NCBI GenBank assembly: GCA_022925895.1
Contig: JAKSYS010000030.1
Span: 124,001 to 188,000 of the forward strand
DNA from: Fragilaria crotonensis
Taxonomy: Eukaryota; Bacillariophyta; Fragilariophyceae; Fragilariales; Fragilariaceae
DNA length: 64,000 bases
Direction: 5' to 3'
The position numbers and the translations under genes are program-made. Position 1 is the stretch's first letter, and every line of letters starts with the position of its first letter. The notes under the pieces are model-generated. The model made no database searches. It had not been told where the DNA came from and saw only the letters and a program-made list of their open reading frames with translations. Below, one piece after another: positions 1 to 12,178 of this stretch.

Positions 1-3000
1 TGCTCTAGTCTGAATGTCAAGATAGAATCATTGAACTGTTCTTACAAACAGCTCCATTCTGCTTAATGTCGTAGGGAATCATGGAACTCTTACTTGACAT
101 AAAGCTATATAAAAAACTAATTATAGGGTTATCACCATCCATGCCCGGTAGAACATAGCGCGTACCCCGATCCGGCGGTTATCCGCGAGATCTTTGTTTT
201 TTCAGAGTCCTTTTCCCCGTATTATGGTTTTCTCGCAAACAAGTTGCTGTCGGATGATTACCCGGGTAGTAAGTACCTTTTACCTGGGTAAAAGGTTATT
301 ACCCGAGTACTAAAGGGTAAAAGTAACAGCCTCTGGTAAAGGGTAGGGTACCGTAAAGGAAACCCACTTTACCTTTTACCCTTTGACATTTACCTTACCC
401 TGCCGAGTTGCAATACCAACAATAAAACACGCATTTTGCCACTTGGCAATACACAAATTCAATCAAGAACTATCACAAAGGACACAATGATATTTTGGTG
501 AAACGCCAGAATTCCTCCATTCAAGAAAGAAATCGGTCGAGTGGGACGGAATAGATGTGTAGTTTTCTGCAACTTTTTGGTATACTATATCTGCGTTTGC
601 AGATTTTGTCACATGATGACTTCATCACGCCCCCCGATATTAGAAAACTCATTTTCCTTAAGAAATCACCTTTTGTCGCTTGCCTTGTCATTTTTCAATG
701 GACTATGGTTCACCATGATATAGTACTCTGGACTCTGGAGTACCTAGTAACAAAAATAGATTTTCTCTCTTTCATTGCCAAGCCTTTGACTTCCAAGCCA
801 TCATCTGCTTGGAACTTCATTAGAATCAATTCTTGAGATTGGTCATGATGTGCTTCAGAGGTACTCCAGTGAAATTTTACACTGAGTGCAAGCAGGGGTA
901 TTGGTGAAGAGCTTTGTGCAATTCATCAGAGGTGCTAGTACTATTGTACACATATTTCTTATACGCAGCAGTTATAAGCGTGCACCAATCAAAATTTCAC
1001 TTTCCCGAATTCCGATGTCATATTTCAAGATTCCTGGGTGCCCTTTGACTTTTCCAAGATTCCCTTAGGTGCACTGTGTGATTCTGACCAGCCAAGTTGT
1101 ATTGAGGAGTGGACCATTGTTGGCATCATTGCTGTTTTGGTAGTTATTTCTTTATGAAAGACACTAATCATGATGTGTCTCACCATAACTCTGCAACGAG
1201 ACTTCAACAAGGGCAACAATTCCTACAATGAGGAAGTCCTGACTGCGGTAGCTAAAAGCATCACTACAAAGCACCACACTCAAGCATTAATGCATTCCAT
1301 ATCAATCAGAAAAACAAGGACAACAGGGAAATGCCACCCAATTTTCTCCAAGAATTTATGAAATGGGAACGTGGAGTCGGTGAACGCCTTTAATGATGAT
1401 GAGGAACAAAAATATAAACCTCTGTTTACGAGCTGAATGGCAAACACCTCCTAGTATTGCTTGATTAATGATCCAATCAGGATACTACCCAGCCACTTGA
1501 GGCCAGTGTTTTACCTTTGTACAGGGCCAGCCCTCCTCGTCATGAGGCAGCAATGTGACACCACATAAAATAGATCAGGGAATTTTGCTTTCTGGGTTGT
1601 GATTGAGCAGGCTACTATCTGAGACAAAGCATAATGTACTATGTAACACAGCAAGTTGCAAAGTTAATGTCTAGAACTGCCAAATAGTTCAGATCAGTTT
1701 TGAATCTTGTTGTTTGTGAACTTTAGGATGCATGTTGTTATCCTTGCTACCAACAGCCATGGGTCAGCACTGAATTGTTTGCATTGCCTATGTGTGCTTT
1801 CATGGAGGACGAGCATGCCATTGCTCTCTGTATTTTGCTCCGATGACAGGGAGTTTGTTGGCATGACGGACTGTGGTGGGAACTCCACCTTGAACGCAGG
1901 CAAGTACTGTGTTCATGGTGGTGAGCATGAAGCTGGGTCATTGAGCCGCCTGAAGTTCATGAAACAGCCAACATACCCACGGTATTATAGGGCCTCACAA
2001 GTTCCGGCTTGGATTCAAAATGATAGGCCTGAATGGGTGGAGATGCAAGAAAAAACTACTATCAGGCTCTCCCTTTGATTGATTGGGGCTCCTATGAGGA
2101 AGCTTAAAGATATTTGCATTTCAATGCATAATCTGGCACTTCAACAAGGAGGATTTGGGATTTAGAAAACATGTGAACCGACAAAGTATGCCTGAGACAC
2201 AAACACAGAATGAGTTCTAACAATTTTCTATTGTGTGGTCAGTGTACGTGTATGTTACTATATACACAGCAGGACATTCATTATTGAGCTGTTGTGATAA
2301 AACGTGTTGTGAAGACATGATGACGAGTAACAGCATCCAAAACCACACAGCAACTGCTTGTCACTTATCCTCATGTTAGTGCAAAGGGGCCCATTTCACG
2401 AAGCAAATAGTAGGGGCAATTCTATCAACAAGAATTCACCAAACGATAAAATTTTTGGCATTCTTTGCTATTTACGCATGTATCACAATAAAATAGGGGT
2501 CTTGGTTTAAATATTCATGGTCATATCACACTGTTCTTAAGAAGCTATAAGTAGTTGCCATCGGTGTTGCCCGGAACCTTCAGGTCTGCTTTAGAGGACC
2601 TTTGTTGGGCCAGACAACGATCAAGAACTAATCAAAGGAAAAGGTAAGGAAAAAATCTTTTCAGATTACTGCTGTTGACATTCAAAGAGAAGGACAATGT
2701 TCCTGAGGCCATCGTTACATGGTAAAACAAATCATTGAACTTTGAAGTTTCGAACATTCATGGTATCCCATTGTATTTTGGGTTATTTATGAAAATCAAT
2801 TTTGTTGTAACGTTGGTCGTCCATTATCATACAGCAAATCAACCCCTTGCTCAAACATGCACTTAGCATATGAGCAGAAAGATCAAGCCACCCATGTTGC
2901 CTAGTTCCTCTTCTGTAGTTGCCGAAGCAAGGGCGGATGTGTACCTCTAGCTACTAGCATCATGAGTGTTGCAGTCCAGTCAGGTGTTGCTTTGGCCGTA

Positions 3001-5480
3001 TCAGGAGTGACTCGGCAGCCAGTCGTGCCAGCATGTACTAGGACGGCAATGGCAACATTACTATCATGGCTTCAAACAAGAGGAACACACCAATGTACAA
3101 GGAGGAACAAAGCGAAACATATCTATCAGAACCAACCTTCTTCAAACAAGTACACCGAATGACATATTGTTCCTTCACAAGTGTTGTACAAAAGCGTCGA
3201 CATGGCATCATTGAATCGTTGCTGGTGAAAAAGGAAGGAACAGTTGCTCCTCAGACGTACATAGCAACCAGCACTACCGGCAGGATGTTCCCCACGACCA
3301 AATCATGCCATTAAATCAACATACTCATGCACTTTGCTAGTTTGTTGCAGCTGACTCCCCCATATCATAATGACTTCATATTGCATCGGGTATGCTGACA
3401 TGATGCAAAGTGGTGTCTAGTACTAGTATGTTGTTGATGCTATCAATGGACACTCTGACATTAGACTCTCATACAGAGCTGACCATGACAAACATCATGC
3501 AGTAGTAGTGAGCCTTTGAAAGACATCTTTTGGATGTTGCACTACGCAAATGATGGAACCTTTGTGTGGTTACACAATCTAGAGAATCAACCACTGGCTG
3601 ACTCTTTGGCATTTGAAGGGATGTATCTCTTGTCCCAATTTGAAGGTGGGCTTCTTGCACCAGACCTGTGGAGTTTCTGTTAGGCAATACTATGCTTGCC
3701 TCGCTTAACTCAATGTGTATGACAACTCCATATTCTGCAGTCCCTGCTGGTAAGTTTAAATATGCTTGCAATTTTAATCACTCACAGCCAGATTGAGTTT
3801 GCTGCTTTTGATTTGTTGATTTGTAATCCTTTGGAGAGCTGCCATTGCAATGCCAGTCTACATCAAGAAAGCCGTTCCTCTTGTGAATGCACTGTTCATG
3901 CTGCATGAAGTTTGTCAGCGCAATTGATCAACTCCAAGCTGAGATACAACGAGGCATCCCCTTGAAACGACACAAACGCCCTGCAGTGGGGGAGTGGAAG
4001 ACAAAAGTGCCATCCACATTAACTCATGGATGGTGGATTCCAATATTGGGGATAGTGTTGATGTGTTGATCAAGGTTACCGTTGCAACCAAACACGCCAA
4101 TACCACAAGAGCAGGTGCATTCCTTACATGGAGACCTGCCTCGTGATTTTCTGCTTGAGTAGAGACGACGAGCGACTAACCCAAATTGAGTCTGGTGGAT
4201 TCGGACAACGGCATGGTACTGCATATTGTGCTGCTGGGTCTAGAGAATGCTTTTTTACCAAAGGTTGCAACAAATATCTGAGGAGACAGAAAGCTTTTGT
4301 TTTCTTCATTAGACCAAGATTGAGTGAAATACAGCCAGAGATGAGGTCAAGAAATAGTACAGTCCGGACTCGAATGAGATATGGTTTTAATTCAAAACGA
4401 AAGTGATCCAATTTTGGGTGCGCCTTCGGCAACTATTAGCTAGAAAAGTCCTTCTAAAGATGTTTTAGAAAAACGAATAAGATCTAGGTTTGGGAAAGCC
4501 TGAGGAAGGAAACTCTAGCTATAGTAATTAGATACCTCAATTTCTTGACATTGTTGTAATGGACCACCATATCTCACTCAATCTCGGTCTTACATAGTAG
4601 AGGAACGTAATTTCACCACCTCATAAAGTTTGAGCCTGAGAAGCAGTCTCTGCATATATCTGTCAAAAGTTTGTGTATTGTAGAACTGCTGCTAGTCAGC
4701 AATAACAAGGTAGAGTTGGGAGTTATCTTCTGCTTTGACCAGGAAGCAAAATGACTCTTGACTCTTGCGACTGTTCATCTTGTTGTTGACGACATCCAGT
4801 ATAACCAATAGCATGGCTGCTTGTGGCACTAAACGCCGATGACGCAGCATCCGATGCATTAATGTCATCATCCAATTGCTGAAAACTTGACTGCAATAGT
4901 TGGTGACGGTTGGCTAACTCAGAGAAGCAGAAAAAAGATATGATAGTATCACTGAGGAAATGCCAAGTATAATGAAGTCCTTAGGATACTTGTGATCTTG
5001 TTCTTCATTGCCATTAGCATGTCTGCCACCCTTACCTTGCCCACTTCTCTCCCAGTTCTGCATGATTTGAGAAAAGGTCGGACCAAATACTAAGCTTTGC
5101 TTGTCTACACATGAAAAAATTGATGGATCAAAAGACCCATTCAAATGCATGGGAGGTATCAGCCCTGTTGAGCTCAGCATTGTTGGTGGACCATGTGGAG
5201 GCTACCCCTCCTGCATACCACCTTCCCATATTGGAAACAGTGGTATCCTTGACAACGTTTTGACCAGCCACAAACCTGCTGCCACCATCTTTTAGCTAGA
5301 TAGTTTGTTGACAGTTTTCAGCAAAATAGAGAGACTCCTGGCACGTCAGCATCAGCCTCAACATCCCCTATAGCCCGACTGTCACAACTTGCATTACCGG
5401 GTTCAAGGCACAAGCACCTCCCCCTGCTACTACCCCATGCTGTCATACCCCGCAAATACGACGAAGCCTTCGCGGGTACT
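1..5480. other. Gene-poor region without a recognisable gene
   Basis: No open frame here shows a recognisable domain, a credible start with plastid or secretory targeting, or coding-like composition; the longest frames are about 100-120 codons and overlap each other on both strands. At about 240-430 there is a cluster of ACCC/GGGT-containing words in both orientations (TTTACC, GGGTAAAAG, ACCCGGGT), which could be a decayed short inverted-repeat element, but I could not define its ends or a target-site duplication. The rest is unique-looking A+T-rich DNA, possibly old transposon sequence. Confidence 0.5.
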
Positions 5481-7376
5481 ACCAGGGATCCTGTGAATGA
5501 CAGAGGGGGTGCCGGTGCTGTGTCTGCACCTGCTGCACTCAGGGTTCAGATGTGGCAACTCTGTGATCGACGGGCGATGGCATTCTTATTTCTACTTCCA
5601 GGACTTGATAGTGGGCCGGAGGTACGAACCTCCGTCAATTGATGTGGTATGTGGAATTACAGGGGAACGACAACAGGATTTCAGGAACAAGTCCTGCGCT
5701 TGATCGGTGACATATGACCCCGCCAATATCCTGTCATTGAGACAGGCCATCCAAGTGCCTACACTAATAGTGGCGATGGAAACAGTGCTGGTGCTGGATT
5801 GGGATGAACAAGAGGATGCCCCGCTCCTAGGACCCAACTATGCAATCAGGACACACCCCAATAAGGAGCTAGTGCACCTGCGGCACATGCAACTCCTACC
5901 CGAACAATTGCCGCAACGAGTGAAATTCAGGCAGGCATACCTCCCTGCGCGATAACAGCAGATGAGGCCATTGAAGCCTGCGTTAACATGCTGGCATGGC
6001 TTCGGGCCTCCTGCATGACGAGAGAAGGCTCAGGTCCTCTGGTGTGCTTCATTTCTTCATTCCGGTCCATCTGCCCAACCCTGTGTACGAGTATGTGTTT
6101 ACGAAGTTCAATCAAGAAGATCTTCCAGGACACTTGGCCGCCAAGCCCTTGCGGGTGCCAGGGGGACCCACTGGCAATGGCAGTGTCTCCCCCAAGGAAC
6201 TCAGGACTATCATGGTTGCATACAAGAAACGACAAATATGATAACGTTCTTGCAAGCATTGAGGAGGTTGCACTGCTATGGCACTGCTTGGCCAATGCCC
6301 ACAAGAGCATTCAGACGGCCGCACTTGATAAAGAAATGAACAAGGTCTTCATGGCCAGAGGATTGACTACCAACATCTACTGTCCAGTCATCACTAGTAG
6401 CTAGCAGTTGCAACAGATGATCACAAGTTTATCGGACTAGTACTGGATGACTGCATGACCATTTGCCATATTTCATGGTGACCTACTATTCTGGCAAAGC
6501 CCATCATCACCAAGCGCAGGCTGTAGCTATGATGGCCAACCAGTTGTCCCAGAGGCAGCAGAACCCCACTTTCCCAAAACACTGGTCCTGTCAAGACTCC
6601 CAAAAATTGAACTACAATGCAGTGATTTGCCATCCAAGCACAAACCTGTTCCAAGGGACCGGAAGCACTCAACCATTGGTGGAGTCCCCTGGTGGAACCT
6701 GGCCTTAAGCTTCCGGAACCAGCTGGTTCCCTTTACTGAGCTGAGCCGATCAATCATATCCCAGAACCCAGGCTTTCCCATATGCTACTACTATCGTCAA
6801 ATCCTATGTCATTTGCAACTTTGAGTATGCAACTACAACAAGCAAAGTGTAGCCATGAGTGTAGGCAACGCCTGTGAATGAGTGAAAACCCCTTCTTCCA
6901 TGCCCTGCTCCGCAATCTGAAGTATGGCATGATGTTCCACCACTCTAGTCATAGCGGGCGGGAGCCTCATACCTGAAACCTGAACGCATACTATGTGCTG
7001 CCTCTGCCAACAAAGAGACTGTCACAAGCCAGGGTACACCCACCTCCACAGGGAAAACAATGCCCTTAGAAATTGTTGCAAGATAAGGTAATCCCATCAA
7101 CAACACCAACTTTACTAGTACCCCCCTCACACTTTGTGGAAGCTTGGGCAGCATCCTCAGACCAAACTAACAGGCTATCCACTAACAATGCAGAATCTGC
7201 TCAGCTTTGTCCTTCCTAGTAGGTAGTGGGTGACCAGCCAGGCTGCCTTCAATTATAAATAAACTAATTATCGGGTTGTCACCGTCTACGATCTTTGGAC
7301 AAGACCATAGTGTGTACCCCAGGCTGCCTTCAATTATCAACCATGTCCTCGTCCACCCCCCCTTGGTGCTGGGGGC

Positions 7377-8360
7377 ATGTACGTTGAAGATTTTCTCCTT
7401 GTCTCTCAATCACAGGCAATGCCCATCAAGGTCCTTCCCTTGGAACTGCAGGACGCCAATGACGCTGTCTTGCACCCTCTCACACCACAGGACCCCCATC
7501 CGGAACAAATGCGCGTCGGTCAAAAAAATCTCCTGCAGGGTGATGTGCTGGCCTGGACCAGGAAGAAAACGATGTTGGACATCGACACCGTGGCCGACAC
7601 AATATCCTTGCTTTCTCATCATCCCGACCGGCTTTGCAAGCTTTTCCAAACCGTCAGGCCTCGGAAACATCTGCCCACCGGGCAGTGGCATCAAATTCTG
7701 GGAGAACTCCGCATGATAGTGATTGCACTTCCTTCTTATGCCCACGGCTAGTTCTCTGTCCTTCAGGATACACTGGGATGTACTGGCAAGCCTTGCATAC
7801 GTCTGAACCGGCATACTTTTGCTGCAATCAAGGCAATTACGGACTCTCTGCAGTCAGATATCACATAGCTACCTCATGGAATTGGTGCCCTGGCCTTGTC
7901 CAACATTGGTGCAGCATGCTGTGATGCTCATTGCCAGAGGTTCGGAGGCATCTGGTGATTTGATGTACTCAACCCGGATGCCCATCTGGCGGTGGCCTGG
8001 TGGCAACCAGCCATCCACCATTGCAACTTGGTCACCTCCAACCATCCACACAGCAGTTTATTTCCTTTCCAATCTCAAGCTGACTGGCATCATTTCCCAT
8101 CACGGCCTCCTGGTGCAGCATTGGCACATTCACGAGCACATCCTCTGGATTGCCAGCAACAACCACTAATTGCTTGCTTTGGCCACCAAAGGCTCATCCA
8201 CAAGCACCTCAGCGCATGCCTGTCTGCTCTGCCTCAGCACTCTCCACTAGCATTGACCTTGTTATGATGCATCCCTGGCCCTGTCAACCTGATGGCAGAT
8301 GTTGCCAATCATCTGTGGCACTGGTCTGATGATGCCCATCTTACCACCAGTGCAACTTTT
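7377..8360 (+). pseudogene. Reverse transcriptase C-terminus / RNase H remnant
   Basis: The forward frame at 7377-7751 carries the phrase LPTGQWHQILGELRMIVIAL, which resembles the conserved W-H/R-K-L-L-G-x-L-R segment at the end of DIRS-family reverse transcriptases. Downstream, in other frames, are GACCDA-like and FGGIW words near 7.92 kb, a segment around GIISHHGLLVQ near 8.08 kb, KGSSTS near 8.19 kb and NLMADVANHLWHWSD near 8.29 kb. These match the order of the RNase H part of such elements, which includes a 'MADDASRLW'-like motif. Stops after the Gly-Ile-Trp and Asn-His words show the copy is dead. The assignment rests on remembered family patterns, not a database search. Confidence 0.55.
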
Positions 8361-8789
8361 GGCTGGATCATACTTCTTTTCCTTGTTCTGGCTGCGCTCA
8401 CCTCCTTGCTGACTGGCGCTTTGCAGGCAACAGCCCATGAGCACGCACTGCCGGACTCAGTCCACATCAGCCAAAGCTGCTGCTGTATGGGTGATTTGGA
8501 TGGCCTTTTGTTCCAGCACAGGCATCTGCCTCCACTCCTAGGGTCCAGCAATCCCATACCTCTTCTTTAACTCTTTGCTCAACACCACTACTGGCCTGGT
8601 GGTAACCTTTCCCCCAGCCAGCCACCTCCTCACCTTCTATGGAGGATGTGCGCCCTAGTAGTATGAAGTGTGGTAGTACAGACATATGCCACACTAAGTG
8701 TCCCATATCCTTGTTTGAATGTATTAAGGCACCTCAATTTTTGCCTCATAACCCTATTTGCCTCCTTGTGGACACCTTAGGATGACCCT

Positions 8790-9450
8790 CCCACTTAGTA
8801 GTAGGTCCGGCCACAACATTGCTGACTATCTCATCATCGGCTTTTATTTCCTGTTGAGACCCGGCAAATACTTTCCATGCACTCCTTATGATGATGAACT
8901 GATTCGCATCCAGGATATTCAGTGCTGGATTGGCAACTGCCATACCACCTACTAAGCCCTGCCCCAAATATGTTTGTGTCCCTCATCATGTTCACGATGC
9001 AGAAGTACGACATCCGCAACAAAGCAAGACCATCATTCACTCTCATGCTGGCCACCTTCTCCTCTGCCCAGTGGTACACCTCATCTCCCTCCTCTTTGCC
9101 TTGCACATCCAGAGTGGTATCCCGGGCACCTCACTTAATGCCATAGGTTCCATCCCCCCTCGCAACCGCTTTCCCTTTGTCTACACCAGCACACCTACCA
9201 TGCTCACGACACACATTCGCATCATCACAGCGGTGGCAGCATGGTCATGCTTTGCATGGGCATTCATGATGACTGCATCTGCCTCACTGGGTGCTGGTGG
9301 TTGGGCAAGATATACAGATACCTTCATGTATAGGCACAGCCAGATATGACAGGCATGGCTGCCACCACGCTCCGGGGTGGCCACTTCTATTATCTCACTC
9401 CGGCCGCACTACCCACCCCAGCCCAGTCTCAAACTCTTTGTTAACTGGGC
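8790..9450 (+). pseudogene. Tyrosine recombinase remnant
   Basis: The frame at 8758-8955 contains NIADYLIIGFYFLLRPGKY, close to the helix around the first catalytic arginine of tyrosine recombinases in diatom and fungal retroelements (typically 'FFLLRPGEY'). About 330 bp further on, a second frame reads a Trp-Trp-Leu-Gly-Lys segment followed by YRYLHV, a stop, then AQPDMTGMAATTLRGG. This resembles the C-terminal 'GRWRSDEMLRYLHVQA' region with the tyrosine nucleophile. The catalytic pieces lie in different frames and are split by stops, so the gene is broken. It belongs with the RNase H remnant just upstream. Confidence 0.6.
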
Positions 9451-9489
9451 TCCCGTCTGCAGTTGATCCCCCCTTTGACACAACTTAGC

Positions 9490-11266
9490 ACACCATACCC
9501 CTCCAATCACTTTCACCTGCTCGAACATGTGGTATGGTGGTATGGAGGTTTGAGTACTTGCACTGGTACCGGGTGCCAGGTGCAACACACTATATTTGAC
9601 TACTGACGACTGACGACCTAAGCAATACGGTGGTCTAGGTAGTGTACTGGTTTTTTACGGTGTACCGGCACTGCAGTATGAAATATGAGTATCTATGAGA
9701 TGCTCCTCGTTCCTCGCGTCAAGGTGGTGGTGACTTGTGACTTGTGACCTGTGACCGCAACCCGCAACCCGCAACCCGCAACATTGGCAAACTGCGTGAA
9801 GTTGCGTTAAGAAACGGTTTAGAATTTGTTTTAAAATCCCAACCATTGCTGTAGTATGCACGTATATTCATTTCGACTCTGCAACACTGCAACTACCGTA
9901 TTAACATAGTACTGTAGTATGCTGCATCGAAGATACTGCCTGCAGCAGACATGCATACTGGTCCTGTTTTGCTTCCATTGGCGCTGTCAACCCTTCAAGA
10001 ACTTGCAGGGACAGGAAATTCCCTTCGGAAGTTCCTGGTTTATTGCTTCTGAACGAAACGGCAGTTACGGATAATTCGTTGCCTTCAATCATTCAAACAT
10101 TCCAACATCCCCAGAAAAAAAGTCTTCTTCAGTCACAAATGAGACGGCCCAACGACATCACGAACGGACATTTCAAGCTGGAGAAGGGCGTCATCCAGCG
10201 AAACAGTTCAGCGAAGTTTCAAAACGACACCTTGGCAGAGACATGACGACATCACTGAAACGTCGAAATAATCTCAGGTTGGGCGTTAATATAACTTTAC
10301 GTAATACTCCAATACAGTACTGTGGTACGCCAGTACCAGGTATCGGTAATGGTTCGGAAGTGCATACATGTACCTGGTATCATACCGGTATCGAGCGTGG
10401 AACATGGGTGCAGTAATTACTTGCACCGAGGAAATCACGTAGATCTATAAATTTAGCTTTCGTCGCTCAGGTTTGACATCGAGTTTTTCTGGACCTCCCA
10501 GTACAGTACCATATTGGAGACATGGTCGTACCCGTGTTAAATGTACTACTACTAGCATCGTAGGGCCGATTGAGAGAAAATGATTTATATTCTTACTGCA
10601 CATAAAAAGCAATACTATTCCTCCACTATTCCAAAAAAAGCAGGTCACCGTCGGCTCAATTGGTCATTGAATGTCATTCTTTGTGACCCCAACCCTGGCA
10701 TCGTACATGTGATTATTTGTTGATCACGATCGATTGGAAACTGAGTAAACTAATGAGTATTGGGACTAGTACTGCCCTGCATTCTTTGGTCTCATTCGAA
10801 AGAAAAGTCATGCACCTGTCATTTGAATAAGTAAAAGGCATTTTGATTGTCTTGAGAATGTCGTGAAATTTCATCGGGGACATATTCGTGGAAATAGAGA
10901 TCGGGAGTAAGTTCGAAAAATAGTGGACATTTGATCCTAAGATTATGTCTCGGGTGGGATGTGTGTCTGATCGTGATTTGATTGCTATCGTTGTGTTTGG
11001 TCTTTCAGACTTAGATGCTACCTCACATCTGTACCAGATCATACTATCGTTTTGATTGTCGATTGCGACAATTGTTAAATGTTTTATACCTTTCTCCGTC
11101 GTAGAATTTCACGAGATATCCTCGGTATGTCAGGCCCAGAGAAAAAAAATCCGAGGGGAACACTTTCCCCTTTTCCCGGAAGCACACAAAACCGGTCCCG
11201 ATCACTCCCGAAACTGTCACGCTTTTCATCCAGAGTTCGCACCTACTTGACTCATAACATTCAACC
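9490..11266. other. Intergenic, no gene recognised
   Basis: No open frame here has a recognisable domain. The stretch contains many GTAC words (for example GGTACC and CAGTAC at 10,310-10,400), the composition seen in most gaps of this window. The last 200 bases, pyrimidine-rich and running into the start at 11,267, probably hold the promoter and 5' leader of the next gene. Confidence 0.5.
9729..9784. repeat. Short tandem repeats, two units side by side
   Basis: About three copies of a GTGACTT/GTGACCT heptamer are followed directly by four copies of CCGCAAC. The two arrays abut. They lie in noncoding DNA downstream of the retroelement remnant. Confidence 0.8.
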
Positions 11267-11932
11267 ATGCCAGTTGCCAACCGCTTCCCACAACATAAGC
11301 TCTTGCAGCCTGAAGGCCTTACTACCGCTGAGAGTGTCAAACGCTCAAGCACGCCTGCCCCCAAGCCAATTGAACGTCGTCGCGTTCACTTCAAGGAAAC
11401 TGTCTCTGTCAGACCTATACCTCACGTAGACAACATCCCCGTCGACGAAGTGGCCGCTGTTTGGTTCTGTAAGAAAGACTTTGAAGATATGAAGAAATCC
11501 TTCGCCACCACTCTACGATTGATCGCCTACGGAGAGTTCAAGGCAGACGACGCGGAGCACTGCGCTCGCGGTCTTGAATTTCGCACCCGGGCCGGTGCTC
11601 TCGCACGAAGAGAGAACAAGTGGAATGCTCTTAACGCAGTTCTTGACGAACAAGATCGCCAACGAGAGCTTGGAATCAACAACGACAAATTGTTGAGCCA
11701 AATCTACATCACCGAGAACCGACTCTGCAGACAATCTGCATTGGAACTCGGTCGCCAAGACGAAGAAGAAGCGCGAGAATATGTGGTTACACCTGTGGTT
11801 GAAGACGATGTCATGGCTGACAGCTCTTCGGAATCTGATGAAGAAATGGACTACTGTGAAGAATATGCAACACGATCAACGCTGAGAGCGCCTTCATCAC
11901 AAAGAAAGACAAGGCATGGAATACAGGAGTAG
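11267..11932 (+). CDS. Acidic-tailed hypothetical protein, diatom-type family
   Basis: A 221-residue protein in one uninterrupted exon. The N-terminal ~45 residues are basic and Pro/Ser-rich. Residues ~58-140 contain a W-F-x-K-x-D-F core and a 'CARGLEFRT' word, then a charged helical stretch (residues ~105-160). The tail (~170-195) is acidic and Ser/Asp/Glu-rich. I recall similar short proteins with an 'A-R-G-L-E' motif as an abundant uncharacterised family in diatoms, but cannot name a function. There is no signal peptide or membrane segment, so a cytosolic or nuclear location is likely. It is divergent from nothing immediate and tail-to-tail with the exonuclease gene on the other strand. 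The start is the first ATG in the frame, after a pyrimidine-rich leader. Confidence 0.8.
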   Translation: MPVANRFPQHKLLQPEGLTTAESVKRSSTPAPKPIERRRVHFKETVSVRPIPHVDNIPVDEVAAVWFCKKDFEDMKKSFATTLRLIAYGEFKADDAEHCARGLEFRTRAGALARRENKWNALNAVLDEQDRQRELGINNDKLLSQIYITENRLCRQSALELGRQDEEEAREYVVTPVVEDDVMADSSSESDEEMDYCEEYATRSTLRAPSSQRKTRHGIQE

Positions 11933-12178
11933 ACACAGCTGCCTCTTGAATGAATAAATTGTATCAATAGTCATCAAATATTCGCGACGAAACTTTCTTA
12001 TTACTTTGCCCGTACAGTACACATGTGACATTTTCGATCGAATGATCCTTATTGTTCCACCCACCCGGTTCCCATTGCAACTATGATACTTCAGTACATC
12101 GCACCGACGGGAGACGGGTTATATCCTGTACTTCATCTCGGCAGATTTACGTTTTAGGTATATACACTGAGGTTGGGC

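Larger units (their letters stand above)
7377..9450 (+). mobile_element. Decayed DIRS-type (tyrosine recombinase) retroelement
   Basis: Read forward, the region shows in order the end of a reverse transcriptase, an RNase H-like segment and a tyrosine recombinase, the order found in DIRS-type retroelements. Each piece is interrupted by stops and frame changes, so nothing intact can be made. Sequence from about 5.5 to 7.4 kb has the same composition and may be the upstream part of the same element, but I recognise no motif in it. No terminal repeats were located. Confidence 0.6.
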
